Assembly: GCA_036244855.1 (NCBI GenBank)
Contig: BQKZ01000028.1
Coordinates: 2,966-27,455 of the forward strand
DNA from: Temnopleurus reevesii
Lineage: Eukaryota > Echinodermata > Echinoidea > Temnopleuroida > Temnopleuridae
Length of the DNA: 24,490 bases
Reading direction: 5' to 3'
Of the stretch, positions 9,504 to 19,040 are shown piece by piece. Position numbers and translations under genes: made by a program. Each line of letters starts with the position of its first letter. The stretch's first letter is position 1. A model generated the notes under the pieces. The model was not told the origin of the DNA, did no database searches, and worked only from the letters and a program-made list of their open reading frames with translations.

Positions 9504-11203
9504 TCTGCAATTAAACAATTGTTCTCATTTATAAGAGTTCATTACAGTTCATTCGAGTTTAAGTCTCATAAACAAAAGTTTGAATTTCATCATTTGAATT
9601 TCATTTCGTCTTCATCATGTTGTAAACCAACTCCATTCAACAATTTTGAACTTAGATTGGCATTGAGTTGTAAGAGTGAGTGCCATTAATCAATAATAAC
9701 AAATAATATATAGAAAAAAAGATAATGAACTATATTCTTCAACATCAAATTGTCAATATAATGCAACTTAAGAGTCTAGAATATATATTTGGTCAAGAAT
9801 GAATATGTAAAGCATCTGCGATAGTGTTGTTGTAGTGCAAATGACCCTTTTAGATATGCTATGAATATTTCCCAAGTATAGAGATTAGGTCATGTCTGGT
9901 TTTTCATCAACCGCACAGTTTTGATAATGATATCAATGATAATAATTGTTAATCACAATTATTACAAGTGCATGACCTTGCAAAATTTTATGAACTGGTC
10001 AAGTCCGCATTCACAATACTTTTTCTCTTTGTAAATAAGGAGCAGTGAAAATTAGATTTTATTCATCTAGTTCATTGACATAATTTGATTGGCATTTTCA
10101 GGTTAATTGTTTACTATTTACTCCTGCAAAATGACTGATCCTATTAAGATTGGTATTGTCATTTTGAAATTAATTGAGGTGATGACAGTTCATTAGCATA
10201 ACTCTGACATCACTCATGGCTATTTTTAGATTTCAGTAATAATTTTATGTCTTTCCTAAGAACTAGATGTGATAGTTTGTTATTTATAGATTGAAGTATT
10301 ATTTTGAACTTAATGAAGTTCACAGATAATAAATTTCAGAGGCAGTATTATCTGGGATACTGGTCAATGACGAATTGACATTTGAAAGGATTAAGTCTTT
10401 TTTCCAATAATTCACAAGAAGTATTTAAAGATTTAGTTGGCCTTGCATTTATAAATGGAAAGGCTTGTAATCTACAAGGATTAAAGTCTTTCATTATGAA
10501 TGAATTGACATTTCTTTCCTTAGAACTTTGATTGGAAAACCTTTTGTATTAGGGCAATTTCAAATTTTTGTGAAATACAGCATCCTTGTTAGCCTCAACC
10601 CTGCAATTTTTATGTTAGGAAATACAAATAATGAATTTACGTAAAGGAATATCGAAAACCATACGTTGGAAAGGAAAGAGTGAAAATGTTCGATCTCAAA
10701 GAGTGGATAAAAATGAAATTTTGGTGAAGTTTGAGTGGAAATTTATATATTCATCCTTTGAGGTGACTTCACAATCATATATAAATGTTTTTTTATCACG
10801 AATACCGTTCCAATAGGACTGCAAAAGATTCACTTTAATGTCAATCAAATTTCAAACATCTATAAATTCGGTTTTTCAATTATTTTGAAGATATTACTTG
10901 ACATTTCCACATGGTCAGTGTATGCTCTGTATTGAAGTTGTTGACAAATAGTCACATTGTTCTCTCTCACTAGCATTATGTAAGAATTTTAACTCGCAAA
11001 CATTGTCTCTTTGCCATCAGTCAACCCTTTACTCGGAAATGCTGAGACCTCTGAATTACGTTGTTTTTTTAATACAAACTTGAATACAAATAGATTTGTA
11101 TCAGGGCATTCACGTGGAACTAACAATTGAAATCTTATTTTGTTGTGTATATCCTGTTGTGATTTTCTAGTACACTGATTTTCTGTTACAAATCTTTAAC
11201 AAA
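9504..11203. other. AT-rich DNA, no gene supported
   Basis: Unique-looking AT-rich sequence. GAATTGACATTT recurs at about 10373 and 10502 with TTAAGTCTTT-like neighbours, a weak dispersed similarity. The 10631-10816 open frame has no recognisable family features and is left out. Confidence 0.5.
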
Positions 11204-11325
11204 TCCTTCCTAAATCTCCTATCCCTCCCTCTCTTCTCTTTCTCTCTCTGTCTTTCTCTCTCTTTCTCTCTCTCTTTCCCTCTACTCTTCTCTTCCCTCC
11301 CTCCCTCTTTCTCTCTCTCTCTAGC
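11204..11325. repeat. Pyrimidine (CT) low-complexity tract
   Basis: The plus strand is almost all C and T, with TCTCTC runs. Purines are therefore on the minus strand, opposite to the tracts in the first 5.3 kb. The minus-strand open frame at 11167-11373 is an Arg/Glu/Lys translation of this tract, not a gene. Confidence 0.8.
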
Positions 11326-12229
11326 ACATGTTACGGGAATCTGACATCGCATATCGGGTGCCAGCTGTATCAACTAAAATGAGCATAACTCTGCCAATTC
11401 TGGGAGAATAAGAATAATTTTTATATCAAACAAAAGTGCTCACTGAGCTCTATCCGATGATTAAAAAAAATCATTGGGTAAAATTTGCTCTCTCTCATGA
11501 TTTTTGAAAAATTCTCCAATGGTAATCTACAATATACAACTTGGATTATGTAATTTATTTTCTAATACACCTTCTAACTTGATAGGATCATAATTCAATC
11601 AATTTTAGGAGTATTGATTTAAATTTTGGACCAGAAGATGGCTAAAATACTTAAAAAATCGATAAAACCCATTTCCTGTCATTTGGGATAGTATATATTA
11701 TTTAATTATTTTTTTCTAGGGGGTATCTCAACTTTGGCGGGTGAGAGAGAATAACCAAAATTTGTTACGGGAATCTTATTTTGAAGGATTTCAATTGTTC
11801 ATATAATCTTTATTACTTCACTATTTAATCTGAAATTAAAACTAAATAATCTTGAAGTAGACTGCTCAGTACTCATGAAAGTGATTCTTTGTGGGAAATA
11901 AGGGGAATTGTTTTACAGGGTAGTGAAATTTACTGCACAAGCCAAAAAAATACCGCCCTCTTGAGCCCATAGAAGTGTATTCTTAATATTCAGACCCTTT
12001 AATATAATTTCATGAATTGTTTCTTAACAACTGAGGTATAGGTGATTTAATTTACAATCAAATTAAATCATTAGTGGTAAAAATATAGCATATGTTATAT
12101 TGTTTACAAACAGATCTACATAATCATATTTCTATTTGTTATATGATATGAAGTGGTTCAACACAATCTCAATAGGGTCTAAAAAGAAGCCTATATCACA
12201 ATGTCTTTGAAATACTTTCCTAAGATCCA
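11326..12229. other. AT-rich DNA before the gap, no feature seen
   Basis: No repeat, RNA gene or coding frame is supported. ACGGGAATCT recurs at 11332 and 11767 with little surrounding similarity. Confidence 0.5.
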
Positions 12230-12804
12230 NNNNNNNNNNNNNNNNNNNNNNNNNNNNNNNNNNNNNNNNNNNNNNNNNNNNNNNNNNNNNNNNNNNNNNN
12301 NNNNNNNNNNNNNNNNNNNNNNNNNNNNNNNNNNNNNNNNNNNNNNNNNNNNNNNNNNNNNNNNNNNNNNNNNNNNNNNNNNNNNNNNNNNNNNNNNNNN
12401 NNNNNNNNNNNNNNNNNNNNNNNNNNNNNNNNNNNNNNNNNNNNNNNNNNNNNNNNNNNNNNNNNNNNNNNNNNNNNNNNNNNNNNNNNNNNNNNNNNNN
12501 NNNNNNNNNNNNNNNNNNNNNNNNNNNNNNNNNNNNNNNNNNNNNNNNNNNNNNNNNNNNNNNNNNNNNNNNNNNNNNNNNNNNNNNNNNNNNNNNNNNN
12601 NNNNNNNNNNNNNNNNNNNNNNNNNNNNNNNNNNNNNNNNNNNNNNNNNNNNNNNNNNNNNNNNNNNNNNNNNNNNNNNNNNNNNNNNNNNNNNNNNNNN
12701 NNNNNNNNNNNNNNNNNNNNNNNNNNNNNNNNNNNNNNNNNNNNNNNNNNNNNNNNNNNNNNNNNNNNNNNNNNNNNNNNNNNNNNNNNNNNNNNNNNNN
12801 NNNN
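12230..12804. other. Assembly gap (575 n)
   Basis: An uninterrupted run of n. The right flank is extreme C/T low-complexity sequence, a plausible cause of the gap. Open frames drawn across it are meaningless. Confidence 0.99.
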
Positions 12805-13075
12805 CCCCTTCTCCTCTCTCCCCTCTCCCCCTCTCCCCCTCCTCCTTCCACTCCCTCCCCTTTTCAATCCATTTCCATACCTCTCTCTTTACCACCCTTT
12901 CTCTTTCCCTTTCTCTCTTATCTTCCCCTACTCCCCCAATAAATCGCCATTTTCTTCCCTCCATGATCAAGTGCAATTCACTCAAGAGCTCACAAATATC
13001 ACCATCCAACACAACCCCCCTTCCCCTCCCCTCCTCATAGTACCCCCTCCCTCACTCGTCATCTAGTTTGCCTCT
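12805..13075. repeat. Pyrimidine-rich (C/T) low-complexity tract
   Basis: Nearly pure CT with CCCCTCTCC motifs up to about 12930, then still C/T-biased. CATGATCAAGTGCAATTC near 12962 and CATGGTCATGTGCATTCC near 13080 are similar, hinting at a diverged ~118-base internal repeat. Not coding. Confidence 0.7.
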
Positions 13076-13603
13076 CCTCCATGGTCATGTGCATTCCCTC
13101 AAAAGGTCACGACCTTCTTTGAAATGAGGTCAGCATGTTACTGTTGTTGTTATTGTTGTTATCCCCCCCAATGATCCCTCTTCAGCCATCATGGTTTGAT
13201 GGTTCCTGTGTCATCATAGAATGGTATAGTCTCAATATTCAGGCTTTGTTTACAAAATCATAGAATTACCAAATCTGGAATATTTATGTATTTTTATTGT
13301 AATTTCAGTCTTTTTTTCCTGACCCAGTTGACAGGTTTGATCAGGATTTTTTTTCATTATCAGGCTTTCTCTTCTACAAAAACAACATTTGACTTAGCTC
13401 TTAAGTGATTTAGTGTTAAAAGTTCTATTTCGGTAAATATTTTTGAATCGTGTATCTCACAAACCATATGATTATATAATTTACCGTGTATAGTTTTAGG
13501 ATTGCCTCTTCTTACTGCAGTATATGTAATGAAATTATAACCCATTTATTTCAAAGATCTTAGAATACAAATGATGAAACTGTAGTTGTACTGAAATGTC
13601 TTG

Positions 13604-13812
13604 ATGGGGCTACCCTGTTAAAATAAAAACGTAAGTAAATAAATAAATAAAGGTAGAACAGCACTTTGATTACTGATGGGACTATCCTGTTAAAATAAAA
13701 CGTAAGAAGTAAATAAATAAATAAAGGTAGAACAGTACTTTGATTACTAATGGGGCTACCCTGTTAAAATAGAACATAATGAATTAAATAGATAAATGAA
13801 TAAATAGATAAC
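13604..13812 (+). repeat. Three ~73-bp tandem units with LINE/SINE-tail-like motif
   Basis: Three units begin near 13604, 13676 and 13750 with GGGGCTACCCTGTTAAAAT (second unit GGGACTATCCTGTTAAAAT), followed by AAATAAATAAATAAAGGTAGAACAG-type sequence (first 20 bases or fewer shared in each piece) and CACTTTGATTACT. CCCTGTTAAAATAAA with A/T tetranucleotide repeats resembles 3' tails of metazoan non-LTR retrotransposons and SINEs; that family link is from memory and not verified. The paired copy at 14341-15222 lacks the block, so it is a recent insertion or polymorphism. A trailing (ATAA/GATA)n part lies at 13782-13812. Confidence 0.7.
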
Positions 13813-13855
13813 ATTTTCCTAGATATGTATGACACTGACAGACCGCTTTTTATAC

Positions 13856-14053
13856 AGTCCAGTTGAGGTCTATGTGTTCTAATAGCACCTGCCTCTGCAA
13901 AAGTCCTTGCCCTGAACACACAGGGACTAGAGCGATATATGTGATCAGAGAGGTATGTGAGACTCTGTGGTTGAATGTTGTAGTTCCTGTGTGTTCATGG
14001 CAAGGATATGCAGAGGCGCTTGCTATTAGAACACAGAGTCCTCAACTGGACTT
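13856..14053. mobile_element. 198-bp foldback MITE, Mutator-like (copy 1)
   Basis: Long imperfect terminal inverted repeats: left arm 13856-13930 begins AGTCCAGTTGAGG, right arm 13981-14053 ends CCTCAACTGGACTT. Both arms include the GTGTTCTAATAGCA and CCTCTGCA motifs in opposite orientation. The spacer is about 50 bases. A perfect 10-base direct repeat, CTTTTTATAC, flanks it at 13846-13855 and 14054-14063. Long inverted repeats with 9-11-base target duplications are typical of Mutator-like elements, so a non-autonomous Mutator-like MITE is inferred. No transposase is present. The transcribed hairpin could also be a small-RNA source. Confidence 0.7.
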
Positions 14054-14339
14054 CTTTTTATACTGATGTATGAAATTTGAACCGCAAACTCCACTCTACA
14101 AACCTCTTGTTGTTTACATTCGTGCGATTCGGTTACATGCATGTTTACATTATTCAAATCAACAGTCTGGTGTTGTTAGGAATATGTCAAGCTCAGAAAT
14201 GATTTTTTTTTTATTTGGAGCATATATGTACATGTACATACCTTTCCAGTTTCTCAATGTGTCAGAATTGTTACAATATTTGGTGTCTGCTCTGCAACCC
14301 CAATAAGGATTTTTAATTCAGGATATTGTTCCAATACCA

Positions 14340-14340
14340 N
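14340..14340. other. Single n at a duplicated-locus join
   Basis: The ambiguous base sits exactly between the end of copy 1 (14339) and the start of copy 2 (14341), marking an assembly join. Confidence 0.9.
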
Positions 14341-14567
14341 GTGTTAAAAGTTCTATTTCGGTAAATATTTTTGAATCGTGTATCTCACAAACCATATGAT
14401 TATATAATTTACCGTGTATAGTTTTAGGATTGCCTCTTCTTACTGCAGTATATGTAATGAAATGATAGCCCATTTAATTCAAAGATCTTAGAATACAAAT
14501 GATGAAACTGCAGCAATACTGAAGTGTATTTGGTGTATATTTTTCACTGGCAAACAGCTTTTCATAT

Positions 14568-14765
14568 AGTCCAGTTGAGGACTATGTGTTCTAATAGCAC
14601 CTTCCTCTGCAAAAATCCTTGTCCTGAACACACAGGGACTAGGGGGATACATGTGATCAGAGGGGTATGTGACTCTGTGGTTGAATGTAGTAGTTCCTGT
14701 GTGTTCATGGCAAGGATATGTGCAGAGGCAGGTGCTATTAGAACACAGAGTCCTCAACTGGACTT
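14568..14765. mobile_element. 198-bp foldback MITE, Mutator-like (copy 2)
   Basis: Same length and structure as 13856-14053. The left arm starts AGTCCAGTTGAGG and the right arm (from 14691) ends CCTCAACTGGACTT. The flanks are CTTTTCATAT (14558-14567) and CTTTACATAC (14766-14775), a degraded version of copy 1's perfect 10-base repeat. It is in the same position of the duplicated locus, so it is the allelic or duplicated counterpart and not an independent insertion. Confidence 0.7.
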
Positions 14766-14936
14766 CTTTACATACTGCTGTGTGCACTTTGAACTGTACA
14801 CTCCACCTGATCCACAAACCTCTAGTCGTTTACATTCGTGAGATTCAATTACATGCGTGTTTACATTATTATTCAAATCAACAGTCTGGTGTTCAGAAAC
14901 CTTTTTTTTTTTATTTGGAGCATATAGGCCTATATA

Positions 14937-15115
14937 CAGTCAAACCTGTCTATAGTGGCCTCTGTCTTTAGTGACCACCTGTCTATAGTGGTCACTTAAA
15001 TCGATTCCCTCCAAGTGAAAATGCATGTTATAGAACCTGTCTACAGAGGCCATCTGTCTACAGTGGTCACTTTTTCTGTTTCCCTTGGGGTGGCCCTTGT
15101 AGACAGGTTTGACTG
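14937..15115. mobile_element. 179-bp Tc1/mariner-like MITE with TA target sites
   Basis: Starts CAGTCAAACCTGTCTATAG and ends with the reverse complement of CAGTCAAACCTGTCTACA, flanked by TA on both sides (14935-14936, 15116-15117). The paired locus has an empty site with a single TA at 14235-14236, which shows the insertion and its boundaries directly. The inside is a chain of CTGTCTAYAGTGGYCAC-type ~17-base sub-repeats. TA duplication and the CAGT start fit Tc1/mariner-type MITEs (established pattern). No transposase is present. Confidence 0.82.
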
Positions 15116-15230
15116 TACATACCTTTCAAGTTTCTCAACGTTTCAGAGTTGTTGCAATATTAAGAGTCTGTCCTGCAATCCTGAATGGGATTTCTAATTC
15201 AGGATATTGTCCTGATACCACCAAAAAAGT

Positions 15231-15252
15231 CCCCCCCCCCCAAAAAAAAAAA
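15231..15252. repeat. Poly-C then poly-A run
   Basis: A run of about ten C followed by about ten A just past the end of the duplicated locus. A slippage-prone site, possibly why the copies were not merged. Confidence 0.6.
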
Positions 15253-15552
15253 CACCCTGTGATATCAGTAGAAAATCGTAATATCCGTACTGTACAAAGA
15301 ATTATATCGCACAAACTGTACCAACTGAACATTTATCATTTAGGCATGACCCGTTGCACGAAGTGTCCGATCTGAATTCTTTTCGATGTTGAATATTACC
15401 AGCATTACCAGTACAATTTCATCTTTAAAAAATGAATCGTTTCATCTTATGGATGTTTAGAATTGTTGATTCATAAAAAAAAATTGGTTCTTATTCACTA
15501 GCAAGATTTCCGATAATTATACAAATTCCCATGTCTGCCTAATATAAAACTC

Positions 15553-15640
15553 TTTTTTTTTTTTATTTCATCAAGCATTTATTAGAAACAAGTGCACAAC
15601 CAGGCCCATGGCCCCTCACCGGGCTCATGACAGGTATCTA
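15553..15640 (-). mobile_element. Possible minus-strand retroposon or transcript 3' end
   Basis: Read on the minus strand, the segment has a GC-richer body (GGGCCATGGGCCTGG), then AATAAA at 15583-15578, then an A12 tail at 15564-15553. A polyadenylation signal 14 bases before an A-run is the signature of a reverse-transcribed insertion (SINE, LINE tail or processed transcript) or of a genuine gene 3' end with genomic A's. The upstream boundary is unclear and no coding frame is visible. Confidence 0.4.
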
Positions 15641-16242
15641 TATAGGCCTATATTGGACAAAGATATATATTATTGTAATATGCTGTGCAATATTACATAA
15701 ATTATTATAACATTCTACAATTCTACATAGTGAGGTACAAATTATGCATTAGAAGTTTTGAGTATTAAAATTGCCTTAGGACCATACCAAGATGAGTGCT
15801 TTTTCATTGTAAATTAAATAACCTTGGAATTTGTTACAAAAACATGTCTGGCAGCCCCAGACTAGCAACTCTTGCTCATTGGTACACAGACACACAGAGA
15901 GAGGGGCATTCCTTTTGGTTGAATGGCCTTGTAGATTTCGACTCTTGGTATACAGTATCCCTACATGTTATTGTGTGTGTGGGCCACACAACCCATGGGC
16001 GTACACACACAGAACTGAGTAAAAAGCGCAGTGAAGAATTGGAAGATATTTCATTCACTGCATGGATATATATACACTGAGAAGGACAAGGCATCGATGA
16101 AAGCCCGGTTCTGGTCGACAAATTAGCACGGGGCAGTAGGCGGTTTGTGGAATGGATGTCCGTAGGATGATGAATTTCAGAGGCCAGAGGTAGGAATAAA
16201 TATTTGTTTGTGAAAAAAACATCGGGTGTGATCATAATGAAT
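15641..16242. other. Unique-looking DNA, no gene supported
   Basis: Overlapping frames at 15796-16080, 15831-16022 and 15876-16235 (minus) are in three frames with no recognisable motif and are not called. GTGTGTG (15974-15980) and CACACACAG (16004-16012) form a weak inverted pair. Confidence 0.5.
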
Positions 16243-16610
16243 ATTGTTTGTGAATTGAATAGCTGTGGTCTGTGTACGTATGTAGAGTATTGTTTTTACT
16301 AGATACCAGTGCATGCATGCACCAGAACAGAATTGGAGTCGGATGAAAACACTAGCTTATGCCTTATGGTATTTCCCTGCACATGGCTGGAACCAGGATG
16401 AAAGTCTAGTCTGCTCCTGATACCATGGAAGTTTAGTTTAGTTAGATTATTTATGAATTGAAAAGCTTTAGTCTGTTTGTATGCATGTGGAGTATTGTTT
16501 TTAGATACCAGTGAATGCACCAGAACATATTTGGAGCTGGATGAAAAAATTGCTTTGCACATAGCTGGAAACGGGATGAAAGTCGGATGTTGATACCATG
16601 GAAGTCAGAA
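16243..16610. repeat. Two-copy tandem repeat, ~205-bp period
   Basis: Copy 1 (about 16243-16433) and copy 2 (about 16451-16606) share GAGTATTGTTTTT, AGATACCAGTG, GCACCAGAACA, TTGGAGY(T/C)GGATGAAAA, CACATRGCTGGAA, GGATGAAAGTC and GATACCATGGAAGT in order; GAGTAT recurs at 16285 and 16490. Copy 2 has internal deletions. The minus-strand open frame 16299-16562 crosses the repeat and is not a gene. Confidence 0.8.
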
Positions 16611-16619
16611 ATGTCTACT

Positions 16620-17879
16620 GGTAGTTTTGGGGTAAGATCGCATCACAGATACCACTTTCTACCAGCAATACCCGATGATGAAACTTTGTCTTCGATAGTG
16701 ACGCACTTTCAAGAAATGTAATATCCACCCATCATCTCCACAACTTCTGTATATATCTGGATCTGGATAATATGAATTGATAAGCTCCTGTAGGGAACAT
16801 GATCATTCAAAACTTACAATACCTTGGCGATTTTACAATTTACAAGCTGGAAAATAAAGGAATACCTGGATTTATCTAATGAACAATCGCAAACTCGGAT
16901 TAGCATTGACTCTAGATAATAAGAGGAAATATATCTAGCTCAACATTTCTCAAGAATTTCTGAAGAAAGAGTAAGTGAACGATATATTTTTTTATTAAGG
17001 CGCAAAGAGATTGAGCTTTCGATCCTATGGAATCTTAATCATAAGCAAAATGACAAGAAAATGAAGTGAACACACACGTTTATATAGAAAAAGCTAAACA
17101 AGGAGGTGAGGAGAAAGGAAGAACAAGATTTTTTTTTATCAGGCTTGTCAGACGCTACATGATGAAACGACAGACCAAAGCCAATAACTGAACTAGATTC
17201 CTTGATTGCTTTCCACGAATAAGTGTGGAAGTATGTTCTTATGAAAAGTGCTCTATTTTTGCAGTGAGGTATATGTAGTCCATTGAAGTTTAAAGCAGCA
17301 CCTGCCCATGAAGAAGAAGGATCATCAACCATTGGAAATCTATATTTTTGAACCTGCAATATTTATGGTCGAAAGTGTTTTAATTCTACATGGCATCACA
17401 TATTTGATGTATCATCTTATTTTCGCAATATACATGCAAGAATTTGTTGCAGATATTGTTGAATCTGATATTATTCATCAGACAAATCAAGTACATTAAA
17501 GTGGGAACATGAAATTTCTACGCTCTTTAAAACAAGCATGTGGTGAGGTAAAATATATATTTGAGTTGCACTGGATAAAAGCTTTCATTGTCTCAAGAAG
17601 TTATCTTGTTCACCATAAACAAAACAGGTTACCAACCATTCTGAATTGAAATTCAATTTCTACAGAAATCCATAAGGGATGCCCAATTTATCACGTCTGC
17701 ACAAAAAGGAAAGTAATTTTTTCTGTGAATTTCTGATCACATCTTTGATCTTATGACTCCCTTGGTATACGATCCAAAGTCGATGTGCTCAGCCGATGAT
17801 GGTATAAATCTCTCTCGTTTTATAGAGCGGCTGATATTCTCAAAATGTAAATTATTCCTCAGTATCACTTTCACATCCT
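16620..17879. other. AT-rich DNA, no gene supported
   Basis: Short open frames at 17039-17359 (minus) and 17308-17499 (plus) overlap, lack recognisable domains and start in ordinary AT-rich context. No repeat was seen. Confidence 0.5.
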
Positions 17880-18560
17880 GAACTACCTTCCTTCTTTCTC
17901 TTTCTTTCCTTATCTTTTTATATTCCTTTCTCCATTCTTCTATTTCACTTCTTTCCTGTTTATGGTTCTTTATTTTTGAGGTCTTGGGGTTTTTTTTGGG
18001 TGGGGGTAGGGGGGTCAAAGGTTTTTTTCTTTAATTTTAGTTTTGTCTCCTTTTCTTTGTGCATTTTGTGTCTCTGTGTCTGTTTGCTTGAAACCCCTTC
18101 TGTCGGCCTGTTTGTTGCTGTCTGTTTTAACCCATTCTTTGGTCTTTGACTCTGTCTCCATCGTTTTCCATCTCTCTCCCTCTCTCTTCATCTTTCTCTT
18201 TCTCTCCAGCTTTCTCCTTCTCTCTCTCTTTCCATCTATATCCCTCTCTTTCTTCATTTCTTTCCCTCTCTCCATGTCTCCCCCTCTCTCTCGCTCTCTC
18301 TTCCTCTCTCTCCAACTCTTTCCATCTCTTCTCAGCCCCCCATTTTCTCATACTCTCACTCCTACATGTACTTACTTCTTCCATTTCTTCCTTCTCCTTC
18401 CAAATCTCCCCTTCTCCATCTCCATTCCATCCCCATTCCATCCGGCTTATTTTGTGCCATCTTTTCTTTTCTTCTTCCGACTCGTCCATTCATTCCCAGA
18501 CTCTTCCTTTCTTCTTCCAACTCTTCCTTCTTCATCTCCATTCCATCTCACTGATGCAGT
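17880..18560. repeat. Pyrimidine-rich (CT/TTC) low-complexity region
   Basis: The plus strand is strongly C/T between 17880-17960 and 18160-18560, with TCTCTC and CTTCTTCC runs and CATTCCATC repeats near 18420-18445 and 18537-18550. A G-rich island at 17986-18014 interrupts it. Long frames on both strands (18043-18694 plus, 18015-18489 minus) are Ser/Leu/Pro and Arg/Glu/Lys translations of the tract, not genes. Confidence 0.85.
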
Positions 18561-19040
18561 CTTCATCTCTCGTGATAATTATATCATGTTACACGAGCAT
18601 CTCAAGTAGGACAGTAGCGTTGATTAGATCCGAGAAAGCGGGGGCCCCTCTCGATTCGTTGAGTGATGATGGCTATTGCCTTGCCATGTGTTAATGTTTC
18701 ATATTTTACTCACGTCGCCAGACGACACTCATGGTATGGTCATTCACAAAAAGTTTGGAAAATTAATTTGGTTTTGAAGCTTCAAGTCGATTTTTGGATG
18801 GACCTTTTTCCCCATTTGTTCTGTAATATAAAAATGCTCCCTTTATATTTTGTCCTTGTCCTGAAAATGATGAAATTTATTGCCTGTTATACATATCAAA
18901 TCCCTCTTTCTTTAGCTCTGAATGTAAAAATGTTCTATTCCATGCTTATGATTAGGCAAAAAAACTGACCAAGTCTCTGAAAATGGCCTAATGTTTTGGG
19001 TTGTTTTTTTTTTTTGCTTTTGTCTCAAATGAATACCCGG
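18561..19040. other. Unique-looking DNA, no gene supported
   Basis: AT-rich, with a small GC-richer patch near 18630-18660. The 18663-18968 frame has hydrophobic stretches but no family I recognise; AT-rich DNA gives such frames by chance. Confidence 0.45.

Larger units (their letters stand above)
13413..14339. repeat. Duplicated locus, copy 1 (likely haplotype or contig end)
   Basis: Begins GTGTTAAAAGTTCTATTTCG and is essentially identical to 14341 onward for the first ~120 bases, then differs by scattered substitutions and insertions. It ends CAATACCA immediately before the single n at 14340, at the same point where copy 2 reads TGATACCA near 15220. Copy 1 carries an extra ~200-base tandem block (13604-13812) absent from copy 2 and lacks copy 2's 179-base insertion. 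The exact abutment on an n favours unmerged alleles or overlapping contig ends over a genomic tandem duplication. Confidence 0.88.
14341..15222. repeat. Duplicated locus, copy 2 (likely alternative haplotype)
   Basis: Counterpart of 13413-14339 at offset 928. It shares, in order: the GTGTTAAAAGTTC start, GATCTTAGAATACAAATG, the foldback element, CAAACCTCT followed by CGTTTACATTCGTG, TTTATTTGGAGCATAT, CATACCTTTC, and TTCAGGATATTGT. It lacks the 13604-13812 tandem block and contains a 179-base TA-flanked MITE at 14937-15115. Open frames on both strands here are translations of the foldback arms and are not genes. Confidence 0.88.

Noticed and set aside
12132..13040. Frames of 215-279 residues across the n run
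   Set aside because: Most of the length is unknown bases; the rest is C/T low-complexity sequence.
14488..14841. Open frames on both strands with Cys-rich peptides (CSNSTCLCK-like)
   Set aside because: The same peptides appear in both orientations because the DNA is a hairpin element; it is an inverted-repeat by-product, not a secreted Cys-rich protein.
18015..18694. Frames of 120-188 residues on both strands
   Set aside because: Pure low-complexity translation of a CT tract (Ser/Leu/Pro one way, Arg/Glu/Lys the other).
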